Part shown: one piece after another, positions 17,842 to 25,538 of the stretch
Layout: each line of letters begins with the position of its first letter
Numbering within the stretch: the first letter of the stretch is position 1
From: Paenibacillus xylanexedens
GTDB taxonomy: Bacteria; Bacillota; Bacilli; Paenibacillales; Paenibacillaceae
DNA length: 64,000 bases
Direction: 5' to 3'
Assembly: GCF_001908275.1 (NCBI RefSeq)
Contig: NZ_CP018620.1
Span: 992,001-1,056,000, forward strand
Program-made: the position numbers and the translations under genes
The notes under the pieces: generated by a model
What the model saw: only the letters and a program-made list of their open reading frames with translations
The model's database searches: none
What the model was told of the DNA's origin: nothing

Positions 17842-17882
17842 TTGACAACCGATCATAAATCAATTATCTTTAACTTAAGATA
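17842..17882 (+). promoter_or_regulatory. Promoter with overlapping MhqR-like operator
   Basis: A perfect TTGACA (17842-17847) is 17 bases from TATCTT (17865-17870), which serves as the -10 box and is the left arm of the palindrome TATCTT-N6-AAGATA (17865-17882). A repressor bound here would cover the -10 box. The same palindrome recurs at 18200. Its layout, ATCT-N8-AGAT, equals that of the Bacillus MhqR box. Confidence 0.65.
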
Positions 17883-17947
17883 TTTAATTTAAATATAAAT
17901 AACAGCCAAGAACAAATATCTTTAATCCATTATGAGGAGAGATCAAG

Positions 17948-18178
17948 ATGATGATCCCAACATTGACCAGAATAAATGAACTTTCTAGAAAAGCCAAAGA
18001 GGGCGGATTGACGGAGATGGAGAAAGAGGAACAGGTTCGTCTTCGCCAGGAATATCTGCAAACTTTTCGTGGTTCGGTCAACGACATTCTGCTGAATGCA
18101 ACCATCTATGATCCAAACGGCGATGACGTGACTCCTGATAAATTGAAACAAGAACAGGCCAATCAAAATAAAAACTAG
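17948..18178 (+). CDS. UPF0291 (DUF896) family protein
   Basis: A 76-residue protein with the whole-family pattern: LTRINELSRKAKEGGLTEME, then RLRQEYLQTFRGSVNDILL, then DPNGDDVTPDKL. Members (YnzC type) are small helical-hairpin cytosolic proteins of unknown function. GAGGAGA lies 8 bases before the ATG. Placement behind an MhqR-like operator, next to a ring-cleaving dioxygenase, hints at induction by quinone or phenolic stress; this is inferred. Confidence 0.85.
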   Translation: MMIPTLTRINELSRKAKEGGLTEMEKEEQVRLRQEYLQTFRGSVNDILLNATIYDPNGDDVTPDKLKQEQANQNKN

Positions 18179-18199
18179 CATATAATTCGCTAGATCATA

Positions 18200-18217
18200 T
18201 ATCTTAATTTTAAGATA
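18200..18217. promoter_or_regulatory. Second MhqR-like operator
   Basis: TATCTT-N6-AAGATA, with the same arms and spacing as the site at 17865, lies 92 bases before the dioxygenase start codon. No convincing -35/-10 pair could be fixed around it. Confidence 0.6.
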
Positions 18218-18309
18218 ATACAAATTTACTATAAATAAATTAACTAACTCAAATACTCTAACATCTACTCAATTCAAAACATGCTTACCAAACCAAGGAG
18301 GAATTAATC

Positions 18310-19266
18310 ATGACTATGCAAACAGCAGGTATTCACCATATTACAGCTTTCGCAGGAGATCCACAGGCCAACGTTGATTTTTATGCCGGAGTTCTGGGAC
18401 TTCGTCTCGTGAAAAAAACAATCAACTTCGATGCACCTGATGTGTATCATCTGTACTTTGGAGACGAACACGGAAGCCCGGGTACCATCATTACCTTCTT
18501 CCCATCCGCTGGATCACCACGGGGCAAAATTGGCGGAGGTCAGGTCGGTATCACTTCCTATGTCATTCCTCCTGGGTCGATTGGCTTCTGGCAGAATCGG
18601 CTGGAACAGTATAACATTGAGGTAACCAAAACAAGTCGTTTCAATGAAGAGCTGCTTCAATTCGAAGATAGCGAAGGCCTGCGGCTTGAGCTTGTTGAAC
18701 GGGAAGAAGGAGCAACCAGCACTTGGACACACGAAGGGATTCCAACAGATAAAGCGATCAAAGGCTTCGGTGGTGCTGTCCTGTTCAGTGTTAATCCGCA
18801 AAGAACGATGGATGCTCTTGAGAAAATCATGGGATTTGTCAGAGTGAGTGAAAATGAAGAGTATGCCCGTTTCCGGTCCAGCGGGGATATCGGTAATGTC
18901 GTAGATGTTCCAGTGACCCGTATGGCTCTGGGTATGGGCGGCGCAGGAACCGTGCACCATATTGCATGGCGCGCCAAAGACGATGAAGAGCATGCACAGT
19001 GGAGTGAAGCTGTACGTGATTACGGGTACCAACCGACTCCAGTGCGGGATCGTCAGTACTTTAACGCAATCTATTTCAGAGAAGCTGGTGGCATTCTGTT
19101 TGAAATTGCTACAGATCCTCCGGGCTTTGCCAAAGATGAACCTGCTGATTCGCTTGGACAAAAATTGATGCTGCCTGAGTGGTTTGAGAAATACCGCCCT
19201 CAAATTGAGGACAATCTGCAACCAATTGTGGTAAGAACGCTTGCACCTGCTACAGCTGCGAATTAA
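18310..19266 (+). CDS. Ring-cleaving dioxygenase (VOC superfamily, MhqA/MhqO-like)
   Basis: A 318-residue extradiol-type dioxygenase made of two vicinal-oxygen-chelate modules. Metal ligands are likely His in AGIHHITAF (residues 9-10), His in GTVHHIAW and Glu in GGILFEIATDPPGF. Such enzymes open hydroquinone or catechol rings and detoxify quinones; in Bacillus the homologues are repressed by the MarR-type regulator MhqR. AAGGAGG sits 8 bases before the start, and the palindromic operator at 18200 fits that control. No marR gene is in the window, so the regulator would act in trans. Confidence 0.88.
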   Translation: MTMQTAGIHHITAFAGDPQANVDFYAGVLGLRLVKKTINFDAPDVYHLYFGDEHGSPGTIITFFPSAGSPRGKIGGGQVGITSYVIPPGSIGFWQNRLEQYNIEVTKTSRFNEELLQFEDSEGLRLELVEREEGATSTWTHEGIPTDKAIKGFGGAVLFSVNPQRTMDALEKIMGFVRVSENEEYARFRSSGDIGNVVDVPVTRMALGMGGAGTVHHIAWRAKDDEEHAQWSEAVRDYGYQPTPVRDRQYFNAIYFREAGGILFEIATDPPGFAKDEPADSLGQKLMLPEWFEKYRPQIEDNLQPIVVRTLAPATAAN

Positions 19267-19280
19267 TAAGAGTTCTATTA

Positions 19281-19443
19281 GAAAAAACCTGAAAACGAAG
19301 CGTTCGCCTAAAAGCTTTCTGAAAGAAAGCTACATCGGAAGCATATGCTATCCCCGGATTTTCCCTTAGGAAAAGGGAATCAAAAAAATCTGGGGATAAC
19401 AGCGATTGGAGGGTTATTCTGTCATCGGAGTGTAGGTGTAAAT
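19281..19443 (+). repeat. Dispersed structured repeat, copy A
   Basis: About 163 bases starting GAAAAAACCTGAA and ending GGTGTAAATG. It holds a CGAA/TTCG hairpin, an AAGCTTTC/GAAAGCTT-type hairpin, a long hairpin at 19349-19398 (TATCCCC pairing with GGGGATA, inner TCCCT with AGGGA), and a small ATT/GGT hairpin. Highly similar to copy B at 20764 and related to those at 29985, 31692 and 31864. It ends 25 bases before the ltrA-like start. Confidence 0.8.
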
Positions 19444-19468
19444 GAAAAACCTAAAGGAGCAACGAAGG

Positions 19469-20557
19469 ATGATGGAGAAAAAGGTTACCTGGCTGGAGCT
19501 GTTTTACGATCTGCTCTTTGTAGCAGCGGTCTCCAAAGCGGGTCATGTCTTGTTACATGCCGAACACGGAGTAATTACGTTTGAATATTTAATGAAGTTT
19601 GTGCTTATTTTTATCCCTGTTTGGTGGGCATGGGTCGGTCAGACCTTATTTATTAACCGCTATGGTCAAGATATCCTGATCCATCGAATATTCCTCATCC
19701 TTCAGCTCCTGTCCGTGATGGTCATGACGGCGAGTCTCTCTACCCATTTTGACCAATACTACTTGTCTTTCTTCGTGGGTTATATCGGTTCACGGGCTTT
19801 TACGGCGATTCAGTATCTGACGGTTCACAAGTCGAAAAGTGAGCATCAACAGCAAGCCGCTCGTTACTTGGGCATCTGTTTCCTCATTGGTATATTGATC
19901 TCATCGGGCTCACTATTCTTCGATTCCTGGTTGCGCTACTTGATTTTGTATGTGGGGATTGCCGTTGATATTTTGCTTCCGCTGATCGGACGCAAAAACT
20001 TGGTGAAAGTGCCCGTTCAGACCCATCACTTGTTGGAGCGTTTCGCGTTATTTACACTCATCCTGCTGGGTGAATCGGTGGTGAGCATTATCGCTGTGTT
20101 GCAAGCCGATCATTGGGATATGAAATCGATTTTGTTTGCCGCCTTTACGTCCATCTTTGTCATTGCGATGTGGTGGCAGTACTTCGACAACGTGGAGAAA
20201 AAGGTCAGCAAAGAGATCCAGACTGCCGGGCAAGCGATCATATACGGTCATCTGTTCATCTACATCTCCATGAGTATGATCGCTGCTTCAATTCAGCTGT
20301 TATATCAGAATCAGTTAAACTATGTGTTCATGCTAGGGTTTGTATTTGGATCAACGCTGTTGTATTTCTTGTCGACTTCCCTTGTGTTCCACCGCTACAG
20401 ACACGCACATCTGCGGCTGGGCCCGCGTCATCTGGCGGTCATGGTAGGGTTGCTGGTGGCATTTGTCCTTGTGGATCTGGTCTACCAGGTACCGGGTTAT
20501 GTCATCATGGGCGAAGAAATGTTATTCTTCCTGGTGTATGCGAAACTTACAACTTGA
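19469..20557 (+). CDS. LtrA-family (low temperature requirement A) membrane protein
   Basis: A 362-residue polytopic membrane protein with about ten hydrophobic segments. The N-terminal VTWLELFYDLLFVAAVSK and the later LLERFALFTLILLGESVVSII are the family signatures. LtrA was named from Listeria growth at low temperature; its molecular function is not established. The start at 19469 is chosen because AAAGGAG lies 9 bases before it; the ATG at 19442 falls inside the repeat element and has no ribosome site. A terminator follows at 20581. Confidence 0.85.
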   Translation: MMEKKVTWLELFYDLLFVAAVSKAGHVLLHAEHGVITFEYLMKFVLIFIPVWWAWVGQTLFINRYGQDILIHRIFLILQLLSVMVMTASLSTHFDQYYLSFFVGYIGSRAFTAIQYLTVHKSKSEHQQQAARYLGICFLIGILISSGSLFFDSWLRYLILYVGIAVDILLPLIGRKNLVKVPVQTHHLLERFALFTLILLGESVVSIIAVLQADHWDMKSILFAAFTSIFVIAMWWQYFDNVEKKVSKEIQTAGQAIIYGHLFIYISMSMIAASIQLLYQNQLNYVFMLGFVFGSTLLYFLSTSLVFHRYRHAHLRLGPRHLAVMVGLLVAFVLVDLVYQVPGYVIMGEEMLFFLVYAKLTT

Positions 20558-20580
20558 TATGCGTATCTCAAATGAAGAAC

Positions 20581-20612
20581 AGTCACGGACAACAGATGTC
20601 CGTGGCTTTTTA
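20581..20612 (+). terminator. Rho-independent terminator
   Basis: AGTCACGGAC pairs with GTCCGTGGCT (one T-G pair), followed by TTTTATT. Ends the ltrA-like gene. Confidence 0.85.
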
Positions 20613-20763
20613 TTATGCCGATAATCCTGGACATGTTTTAATTAAATAAATAAAGCACAAATCTAATTTAATTTCTTCTATAGAATCTGTTAATATGAGA
20701 CTAGGTACAAGTGAATCTACCAGATCATAGAATATCTTTTTATAAAATGAGTGTACGTTTTGT

Positions 20764-20993
20764 TATATAAATTGAACTAAACATTTACACGAAACGGAGA
20801 GGACAGAAAAAACCTGAAGAAGCGAAAGCGTTCGCCTAAAAGCTTTCTGAAAGAAAGCTGCATCGGAAGCATACGCTATCCCCGGATTTTCCCCATATAA
20901 GGGGGATTCATAAAATCTGGGGATAACAGCGATCGGAAGGTTATTCTGTCATCGGAGTGTCCAGTGTAAATATTCTTTAGTTCAATTTATATA
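20764..20993 (+). repeat. Dispersed structured repeat, copy B (most complete)
   Basis: A 230-base element bounded by a perfect 17-bp inverted repeat, TATATAAATTGAACTAA at 20764-20780 and its complement at 20977-20993, followed inward by TTTACAC (20784) pairing with GTGTAAA (20964). Inside are GCGAA/TTCGC, AAGCTTTC/GAAAGCT, a long hairpin TATCCCC...GGGGATA with inner TCCCC/GGGGA, and an ATC-GGAA-GGT hairpin. It ends 57 bases before the GH3 start. No open reading frame of note is inside. Confidence 0.85.
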
Positions 20994-21050
20994 GTTCATT
21001 TTATATATAGCGATTCGTAGGTATGGGGATGACAATCAGGAGGGAAATCA

Positions 21051-23834
21051 TTGAGCACACATCAAATCGGAGTTCCATTGGAAGGGTTTGCAGAGTTTAG
21101 TCGTACGGTTGCCGCAGAAGGAGCCGTTTTAGTCAGAAATGAAGGCCAAGTGCTTCCACTTCGTGAAAACGAAAACGTTTCAGTTTTTGGACGGATTCAA
21201 GTCAATTATTATCGCAGCGGCACAGGTTCAGGCGGTAGTGTTCATGTGGCCTACACAACGAATCTATTGGATGGTCTGCGCAGCAAAAAGAATATAACGG
21301 TCAATGAAGAGCTGGCAGCTGTCTATGAGAAGTGGATTGAGGAAAATCCATTTGATGATGGCGGAAAAGTATGGGCGGCTGAGCCATGGAATCAGAAAGA
21401 AATGCCTTTGACGGATGAACTTGTTGCACAGGCTAGAAGCAAATCCAGCAAAGCCATTATCGTGATTGGACGTACAGCAGGAGAAGACCAGGATAATGCG
21501 GATGCGCCAGGAAGTTACCAACTGACAGAAGATGAGAAAGCGATGTTGAAGCAAGTTACTTCGCAATTTGAACAAACAATCGTTGTGTTGAATGTCTCAA
21601 ATATCATCGACATGAGCTGGTTAAACGAAACGTATCTACATCCAATCCAAGGTGTAATTTACTCCTGGCATGGTGGTATGGAGGGTGGTAATGCGATTGC
21701 CGATGTGCTGGCGGGGGACGTTACACCAAGCGGTAAACTGACAGATACGATTGCATATTCCATCGAAGATTACCCTTCGACAAGCAACTACGGCAATGAG
21801 TTCAAGAACCTGTATCAGGAAGATATCTATGTAGGTTATCGTTATTTCGAAACGTTTCGACCTGAGCGTGTTCAGTTTGAATTCGGTTACGGCCTGTCTT
21901 ATACGACGTTTTTGGCTCAGCACGAAGAAGCAAAATCAGTGTCCAAAGACGGCGAAACCTACATTGAAGTTCGTGTAAATGTGACCAACTCAGGTACAAC
22001 ATATGCGGGCAAAGAGGTTGTGCAAGTTTATTATGAAGCACCACAAGGCAAACTGGGACAACCGGTGAAGGCTTTGGTGGCTTTTGGCAAAACAGGATTG
22101 TTGCAGCCGGGCGAGTCAGAAATTCTGACGATCAGCTTCCCGATCCATGCGATGGCATCTTACGATGATGCAGGCGTTACGGGCCATGCTTCCGCATACG
22201 TTCTGGAAGAAGGCACATACCGACTGCATGTAGGAACCAGTGTGAAACAAGTGCAGCATATCAGCATTGATTGCCAGGATGGCTATAGTATTGAATCTCT
22301 TCAATTGGTGGAGCAACTGCAAGAAGCGATGGCCCCAACTGAAGATTTTACACGGATGAAACCAGGTTCACGCAAGGAAGATGGATCTTATGAACTGACT
22401 TATGCAGAAGTACCGAAACGTAAGATATCCATGGCGAATCGGATTGAGCAGAATCTCCCGCAAACGCTGGAGCAGACAGGTAACCAGGGCCACAAGCTGA
22501 GTGACGTTAAGGCTGGCAAAGTGAGTCTGGAAACCTTCATCGCTCAACTGAGTGATCAGGATCTGGCGGCGATTGTCCGTGGCGAAGGCATGAGCAGTCC
22601 GCTCGTTACTTCGGGGACGGCATCTGCATTTGGTGGTGTCAGCGACAGCCTGTTTAACTACGGTATTCCGGTAGCATGTACGGCAGATGGCCCGTCCGGT
22701 ATTCGTATGGATAGTGGCGAGAAAGCAACACAGGTATCCATTGGTACGTTGCTTGCGGCGACATGGAATAAGGATCTTGTTGAAGAGTTGTATGTGATGG
22801 AAGGACAGGAATTGCTGAGAAATCAGGTGGATACCCTGCTCGGGCCTGGACTCAATATCCGCCGGAGCCCGCTCAATGGCCGGAACTTTGAGTACTTCTC
22901 CGAAGATCCACTGATCTCGGGTGTATTTGCCGCAGCGTGTACAAAAGGTATTATGAAGGGTGGTTCTAATGCGACACTGAAACACTTTGCCTGCAACAAC
23001 CAGGAGAAGCACCGCAGTAAAGTAGATGCTGTTGTCTCTGAGCGTGCACTGCGTGAAATTTACCTGAAAGGGTTCGAAATCGCTGTAAAAGAAGGCGGAG
23101 CAAACTCCATCATGACCTCCTACAACCCGGTTAACGGACACTGGGCGGCATCCAACTACGACCTGAACACCACGATTTTGCGTGGCGAATGGAATTTCGA
23201 GGGTATCGTCATGACCGACTGGTGGGCGATTATGAACGATGTGACCGAAGGTGGCGAGGCTGATCGCAAATACACCAACTGGATGATTCGTGCGCAGAAT
23301 GATCTCTACATGGTTGTACCGAACTATGGCGCAGAGATTAACGGCTGGGACGATAACACGATTGAATCCTTGGAAAATGGAACATTGACTCGCGGAGAGC
23401 TGCAACGCTCGGCGATTAATATCTGCAAGTTCATCATGAATGCACCAGTGTCCGGCAGAAAACACGAGATCGTGGAGAACGTCGCTTCGTTCCAAGCGAA
23501 TGCATCCCTATCTGCTGCAAAAGCTCAGGCGCTGGTTGAGAACGCACAGGTGAAACCTGCGGTAGCTGAACCCGTCTACATGAAAGTGGACGAGGCAGGT
23601 CATTATCGGATTATCGTACAGATCATGTCCCCTGAGCCGGAACTTGCTCAAAGTGCATGTAACCTGCTCCTGAATGACCAGTTGGTAACCACCATCCAAA
23701 CAAATGGTACGGAAGGCAAATGGATCAGACAGAAACTTGTCAAAGTAGATCTTGAAGCAGGACTGTATGAATTGAAACTGGACTTCACGAAACCAGGTCT
23801 CCAGATTGACTGGATCGAATTCAAACAGGTGTAG
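21051..23834 (+). CDS. GH3 glycoside hydrolase with permuted domain order
   Basis: A 927-residue family 3 enzyme (beta-glucosidase type) whose domains come in reverse order. The domain usually C-terminal comes first (EGAVLVRNEGQVLPL, residues about 20-240), then a fibronectin-III-like domain (AGKEVVQVYYEAP), then the catalytic barrel (CTADGPSGIRMD, LGPGLNIRRSPLNGRNFEYF, TLKHFACNNQE) with nucleophile Asp723 in GIVMTDWWA. The last 110 residues resemble a carbohydrate-binding beta-sandwich. Inverted GH3 enzymes are known. Start codon is TTG at 21051, supported by CAGGAGGG 6 bases upstream. No signal peptide, so cytosolic. Confidence 0.9.
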   Translation: MSTHQIGVPLEGFAEFSRTVAAEGAVLVRNEGQVLPLRENENVSVFGRIQVNYYRSGTGSGGSVHVAYTTNLLDGLRSKKNITVNEELAAVYEKWIEENPFDDGGKVWAAEPWNQKEMPLTDELVAQARSKSSKAIIVIGRTAGEDQDNADAPGSYQLTEDEKAMLKQVTSQFEQTIVVLNVSNIIDMSWLNETYLHPIQGVIYSWHGGMEGGNAIADVLAGDVTPSGKLTDTIAYSIEDYPSTSNYGNEFKNLYQEDIYVGYRYFETFRPERVQFEFGYGLSYTTFLAQHEEAKSVSKDGETYIEVRVNVTNSGTTYAGKEVVQVYYEAPQGKLGQPVKALVAFGKTGLLQPGESEILTISFPIHAMASYDDAGVTGHASAYVLEEGTYRLHVGTSVKQVQHISIDCQDGYSIESLQLVEQLQEAMAPTEDFTRMKPGSRKEDGSYELTYAEVPKRKISMANRIEQNLPQTLEQTGNQGHKLSDVKAGKVSLETFIAQLSDQDLAAIVRGEGMSSPLVTSGTASAFGGVSDSLFNYGIPVACTADGPSGIRMDSGEKATQVSIGTLLAATWNKDLVEELYVMEGQELLRNQVDTLLGPGLNIRRSPLNGRNFEYFSEDPLISGVFAAACTKGIMKGGSNATLKHFACNNQEKHRSKVDAVVSERALREIYLKGFEIAVKEGGANSIMTSYNPVNGHWAASNYDLNTTILRGEWNFEGIVMTDWWAIMNDVTEGGEADRKYTNWMIRAQNDLYMVVPNYGAEINGWDDNTIESLENGTLTRGELQRSAINICKFIMNAPVSGRKHEIVENVASFQANASLSAAKAQALVENAQVKPAVAEPVYMKVDEAGHYRIIVQIMSPEPELAQSACNLLLNDQLVTTIQTNGTEGKWIRQKLVKVDLEAGLYELKLDFTKPGLQIDWIEFKQV

Positions 23835-23841
23835 AAGATAA

Positions 23842-23895
23842 TCGGAAATATCAGGTGATAGCAACAATCGAAAGATTGTTCTGTCATCAAAAGTA
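23842..23895 (+). repeat. Fragment of the dispersed structured repeat (copy F)
   Basis: Only the 3' part is recognisable: a GGTGATAGCA stretch, then AACAATC-GAAA-GATTGTT, then CTGTCATC. The 7-bp stem capped by GAAA shows the small terminal hairpin of the family in its clearest form. Confidence 0.55.
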
Positions 23896-23914
23896 GAATA
23901 CGTGGGTACATGAC

Positions 23915-23943
23915 AAAGGACACCGTTCGCGGGTGTCCTTTGT
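23915..23943. terminator. Rho-independent terminator
   Basis: AAAGGACACC pairs with GGGTGTCCTTT around GTTCGC and is followed by GTTGT. Ends the permuted GH3 gene. Confidence 0.75.
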
Positions 23944-24023
23944 TGTAACACGGAATAGCTACTGTTATGATAATGTTATGAGATTCGTAGTTCTGAACAA
24001 TGGAGTCAGGGGTGTTGCGAGGA

Positions 24024-24215
24024 ATGAGAAATTATAATTTTTTGAGTCCAATCCTGCTGGTTGTGGTGGCGCTGATTGTAAGAGGCCTGGTGACTAACCT
24101 GGGAGTTCTTTTCGGACTATCACAAGAAGTGGCGAGTAATATTGCCATGATAGCCATGATTATTGCTGCACTGATTATGTTTAATCGAATGACGAAGGCT
24201 CGGCGTAGAAAATAG
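24024..24215 (+). CDS. Small membrane protein of unknown function
   Basis: A 63-residue protein with two hydrophobic helices (SPILLVVVALIVRGLV and EVASNIAMIAMIIAALIMF) and a basic C-terminus (KARRRK), which by the positive-inside rule points both ends into the cytosol. No family is recognised. An in-frame ATG at 24000 exists, but AGGGGTG lies about 9 bases before 24024, so the later start is favoured. Confidence 0.6.
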   Translation: MRNYNFLSPILLVVVALIVRGLVTNLGVLFGLSQEVASNIAMIAMIIAALIMFNRMTKARRRK

Positions 24216-24253
24216 AAAAGCTCGGATAACCAGAAGGTTATCCAAGACACGAA

Positions 24254-24277
24254 GACACCCTCCGGGTGTCTTTTTTT
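24254..24277 (+). terminator. Rho-independent terminator
   Basis: GACACCC-TCC-GGGTGTC followed by seven T. A preceding GATAACC/GGTTATC hairpin at 24222-24241 has no T run. Confidence 0.88.
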
Positions 24278-24431
24278 GTATTGACGTTCTGATCCTAACG
24301 TTTTAGACTATTGCTAATCGATAATAACATTATAAATAACAAAAATAACAAAACTCGTCAAACAAAGTATATGGTATCCGTTGCGCTCTCTATTTGCTAG
24401 CCCATTCCGGTCCCCAAAGGAGAATCCAATC

Positions 24432-24518
24432 ATGAAGATCATTGCCGACAAACCATATATTGTTCAGGACGGCCAGCCTTTGCAGATTTTCATCTGGAAG
24501 CTGACCGTCTTCAGATAA
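24432..24518 (+). CDS. Short ORF, leader peptide or gene remnant
   Basis: A 28-codon frame (MKIIADKPYIVQDGQPLQIF and eight more residues) starts 8 bases after AAAGGAG and stops 8 bases before a strong terminator hairpin. The sequence looks like the N-terminus of a larger protein, so it may be a decayed gene start; alternatively it could be a translated leader. The stretches 24278-24431 and 24569-24748 hold no other supported gene. Confidence 0.35.
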   Translation: MKIIADKPYIVQDGQPLQIFIWKLTVFR

Positions 24519-24526
24519 TGATGAAG

Positions 24527-24568
24527 AAGGACCGCAGGAGCGCTGATGAAGCGTTCAGTCGGTCCTTT
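24527..24568 (+). terminator. Rho-independent terminator or attenuator before cutC
   Basis: AAGGACCG pairs with CGGTCCTT and the inner AGCGCT with AGCGTT, followed by a short T run. It lies between the 28-codon ORF and cutC. Confidence 0.65.
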
Positions 24569-24748
24569 ATGTCATGGATCAGGCTGTGTGCAGTTCGAGT
24601 GATGTCTATCAATACTGGTTAACGATGCGAGGGTTGGGTGAGAATACGGGATTGCAATCTCGGAAGTATCTACTTACGACATAATGTCCTGCTGATGATC
24701 ACCTTAATACGCTGGAATAATCTACGATGAAGTGAAGGGAGCTACATT

Positions 24749-25519
24749 ATGGAAAGACAGCCTGTATTGGAAGTCATCGCTGTAGATGCGGCAGATGCCA
24801 AAGCAGCTGAGGAGGGAGGGGCTGATCGGATTGAGCTGGTGTCTGCGATGTCCGAAGGAGGACTTACCCCCAGTTATGGCGTCATGGAGCATGTGGTATC
24901 CCAGGTATCCATTCCGGTGTATGTCATGATCCGTCCCCATAGCCGCTCGTTCCGCTATAGCGCAGATGACATCCACGCCATGACCCGGGATGTACGCGTG
25001 GCGAGGGAACTTGGAGCCGCTGGCATCGTGATCGGCGCCCTCACCGGAGATGGTGAAGTGGACCTTTTATCCATGCAATTATGTATGGCCGAAGCTCAGG
25101 GTTTGGGCGTTACGTTTCATCGTGCTATTGATGTGAGCACAAGCCTGACTGAGGCGCTCAAGGCCATTAACACATTGGGCAACGTGGGGCGTGTACTTAC
25201 ATCGGGAGGAAAACAGACAGCACCTGAAGCGATGCAAGAACTGAAACAGCTTCAGCAATTGGGGCAAATCTTGAACATCGCTGTCATGGCAGGGTCGGGG
25301 GTCACCATAGAGGGAATTCAAACGCTAGTGAGGCAGACGGGTATCACGGAAATCCATATGGGATCAGGCGTGAGGTACAAAGGGAGCTTTAATTATCCCA
25401 TTGATCCACATTTGGTTGAAGAAGCCAAGCAGCAGTTATTGCTTGCATCAAGGCCATTCATGGACAGTAGTGCACTGAGTAGTGGTCCAAGCAAGGGTGT
25501 TGATATAGGGATGCGCTAA
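24749..25519 (+). CDS. cutC: CutC family protein
   Basis: A 256-residue TIM-barrel protein of the CutC family: LEVIAVDAADAKAAEEGGADRIELVSAMSEGGLTPS is the N-terminal signature (quoted in two overlapping parts: residues about 7-24 and 25-42), with IPVYVMIRPH, VTFHRAIDVS, RVLTSGG and IHMGSGVR following. The family was linked to copper tolerance, but its biochemical role is unsettled. Here it is 19 bases before a GH29 fucosidase gene and likely co-transcribed, a position often seen for CutC within sugar loci, hinting at a carbohydrate-related role. Confidence 0.88.
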   Translation: MERQPVLEVIAVDAADAKAAEEGGADRIELVSAMSEGGLTPSYGVMEHVVSQVSIPVYVMIRPHSRSFRYSADDIHAMTRDVRVARELGAAGIVIGALTGDGEVDLLSMQLCMAEAQGLGVTFHRAIDVSTSLTEALKAINTLGNVGRVLTSGGKQTAPEAMQELKQLQQLGQILNIAVMAGSGVTIEGIQTLVRQTGITEIHMGSGVRYKGSFNYPIDPHLVEEAKQQLLLASRPFMDSSALSSGPSKGVDIGMR

Positions 25520-25538
25520 ATAAAAGGAGTGATACGCC

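Noticed and set aside
19281..20993. Repeat copies read as cre sites because of the GAAAGCGTTCGCC core
   Set aside because: The fixed outer TG and CA positions do not match the CcpA consensus, and the core is explained by the conserved GCGAA/TTCGC hairpin.
22368..23495. Long minus-strand frame inside the permuted GH3 gene
   Set aside because: Antisense shadow of the GH3 barrel; no motifs or ribosome site.
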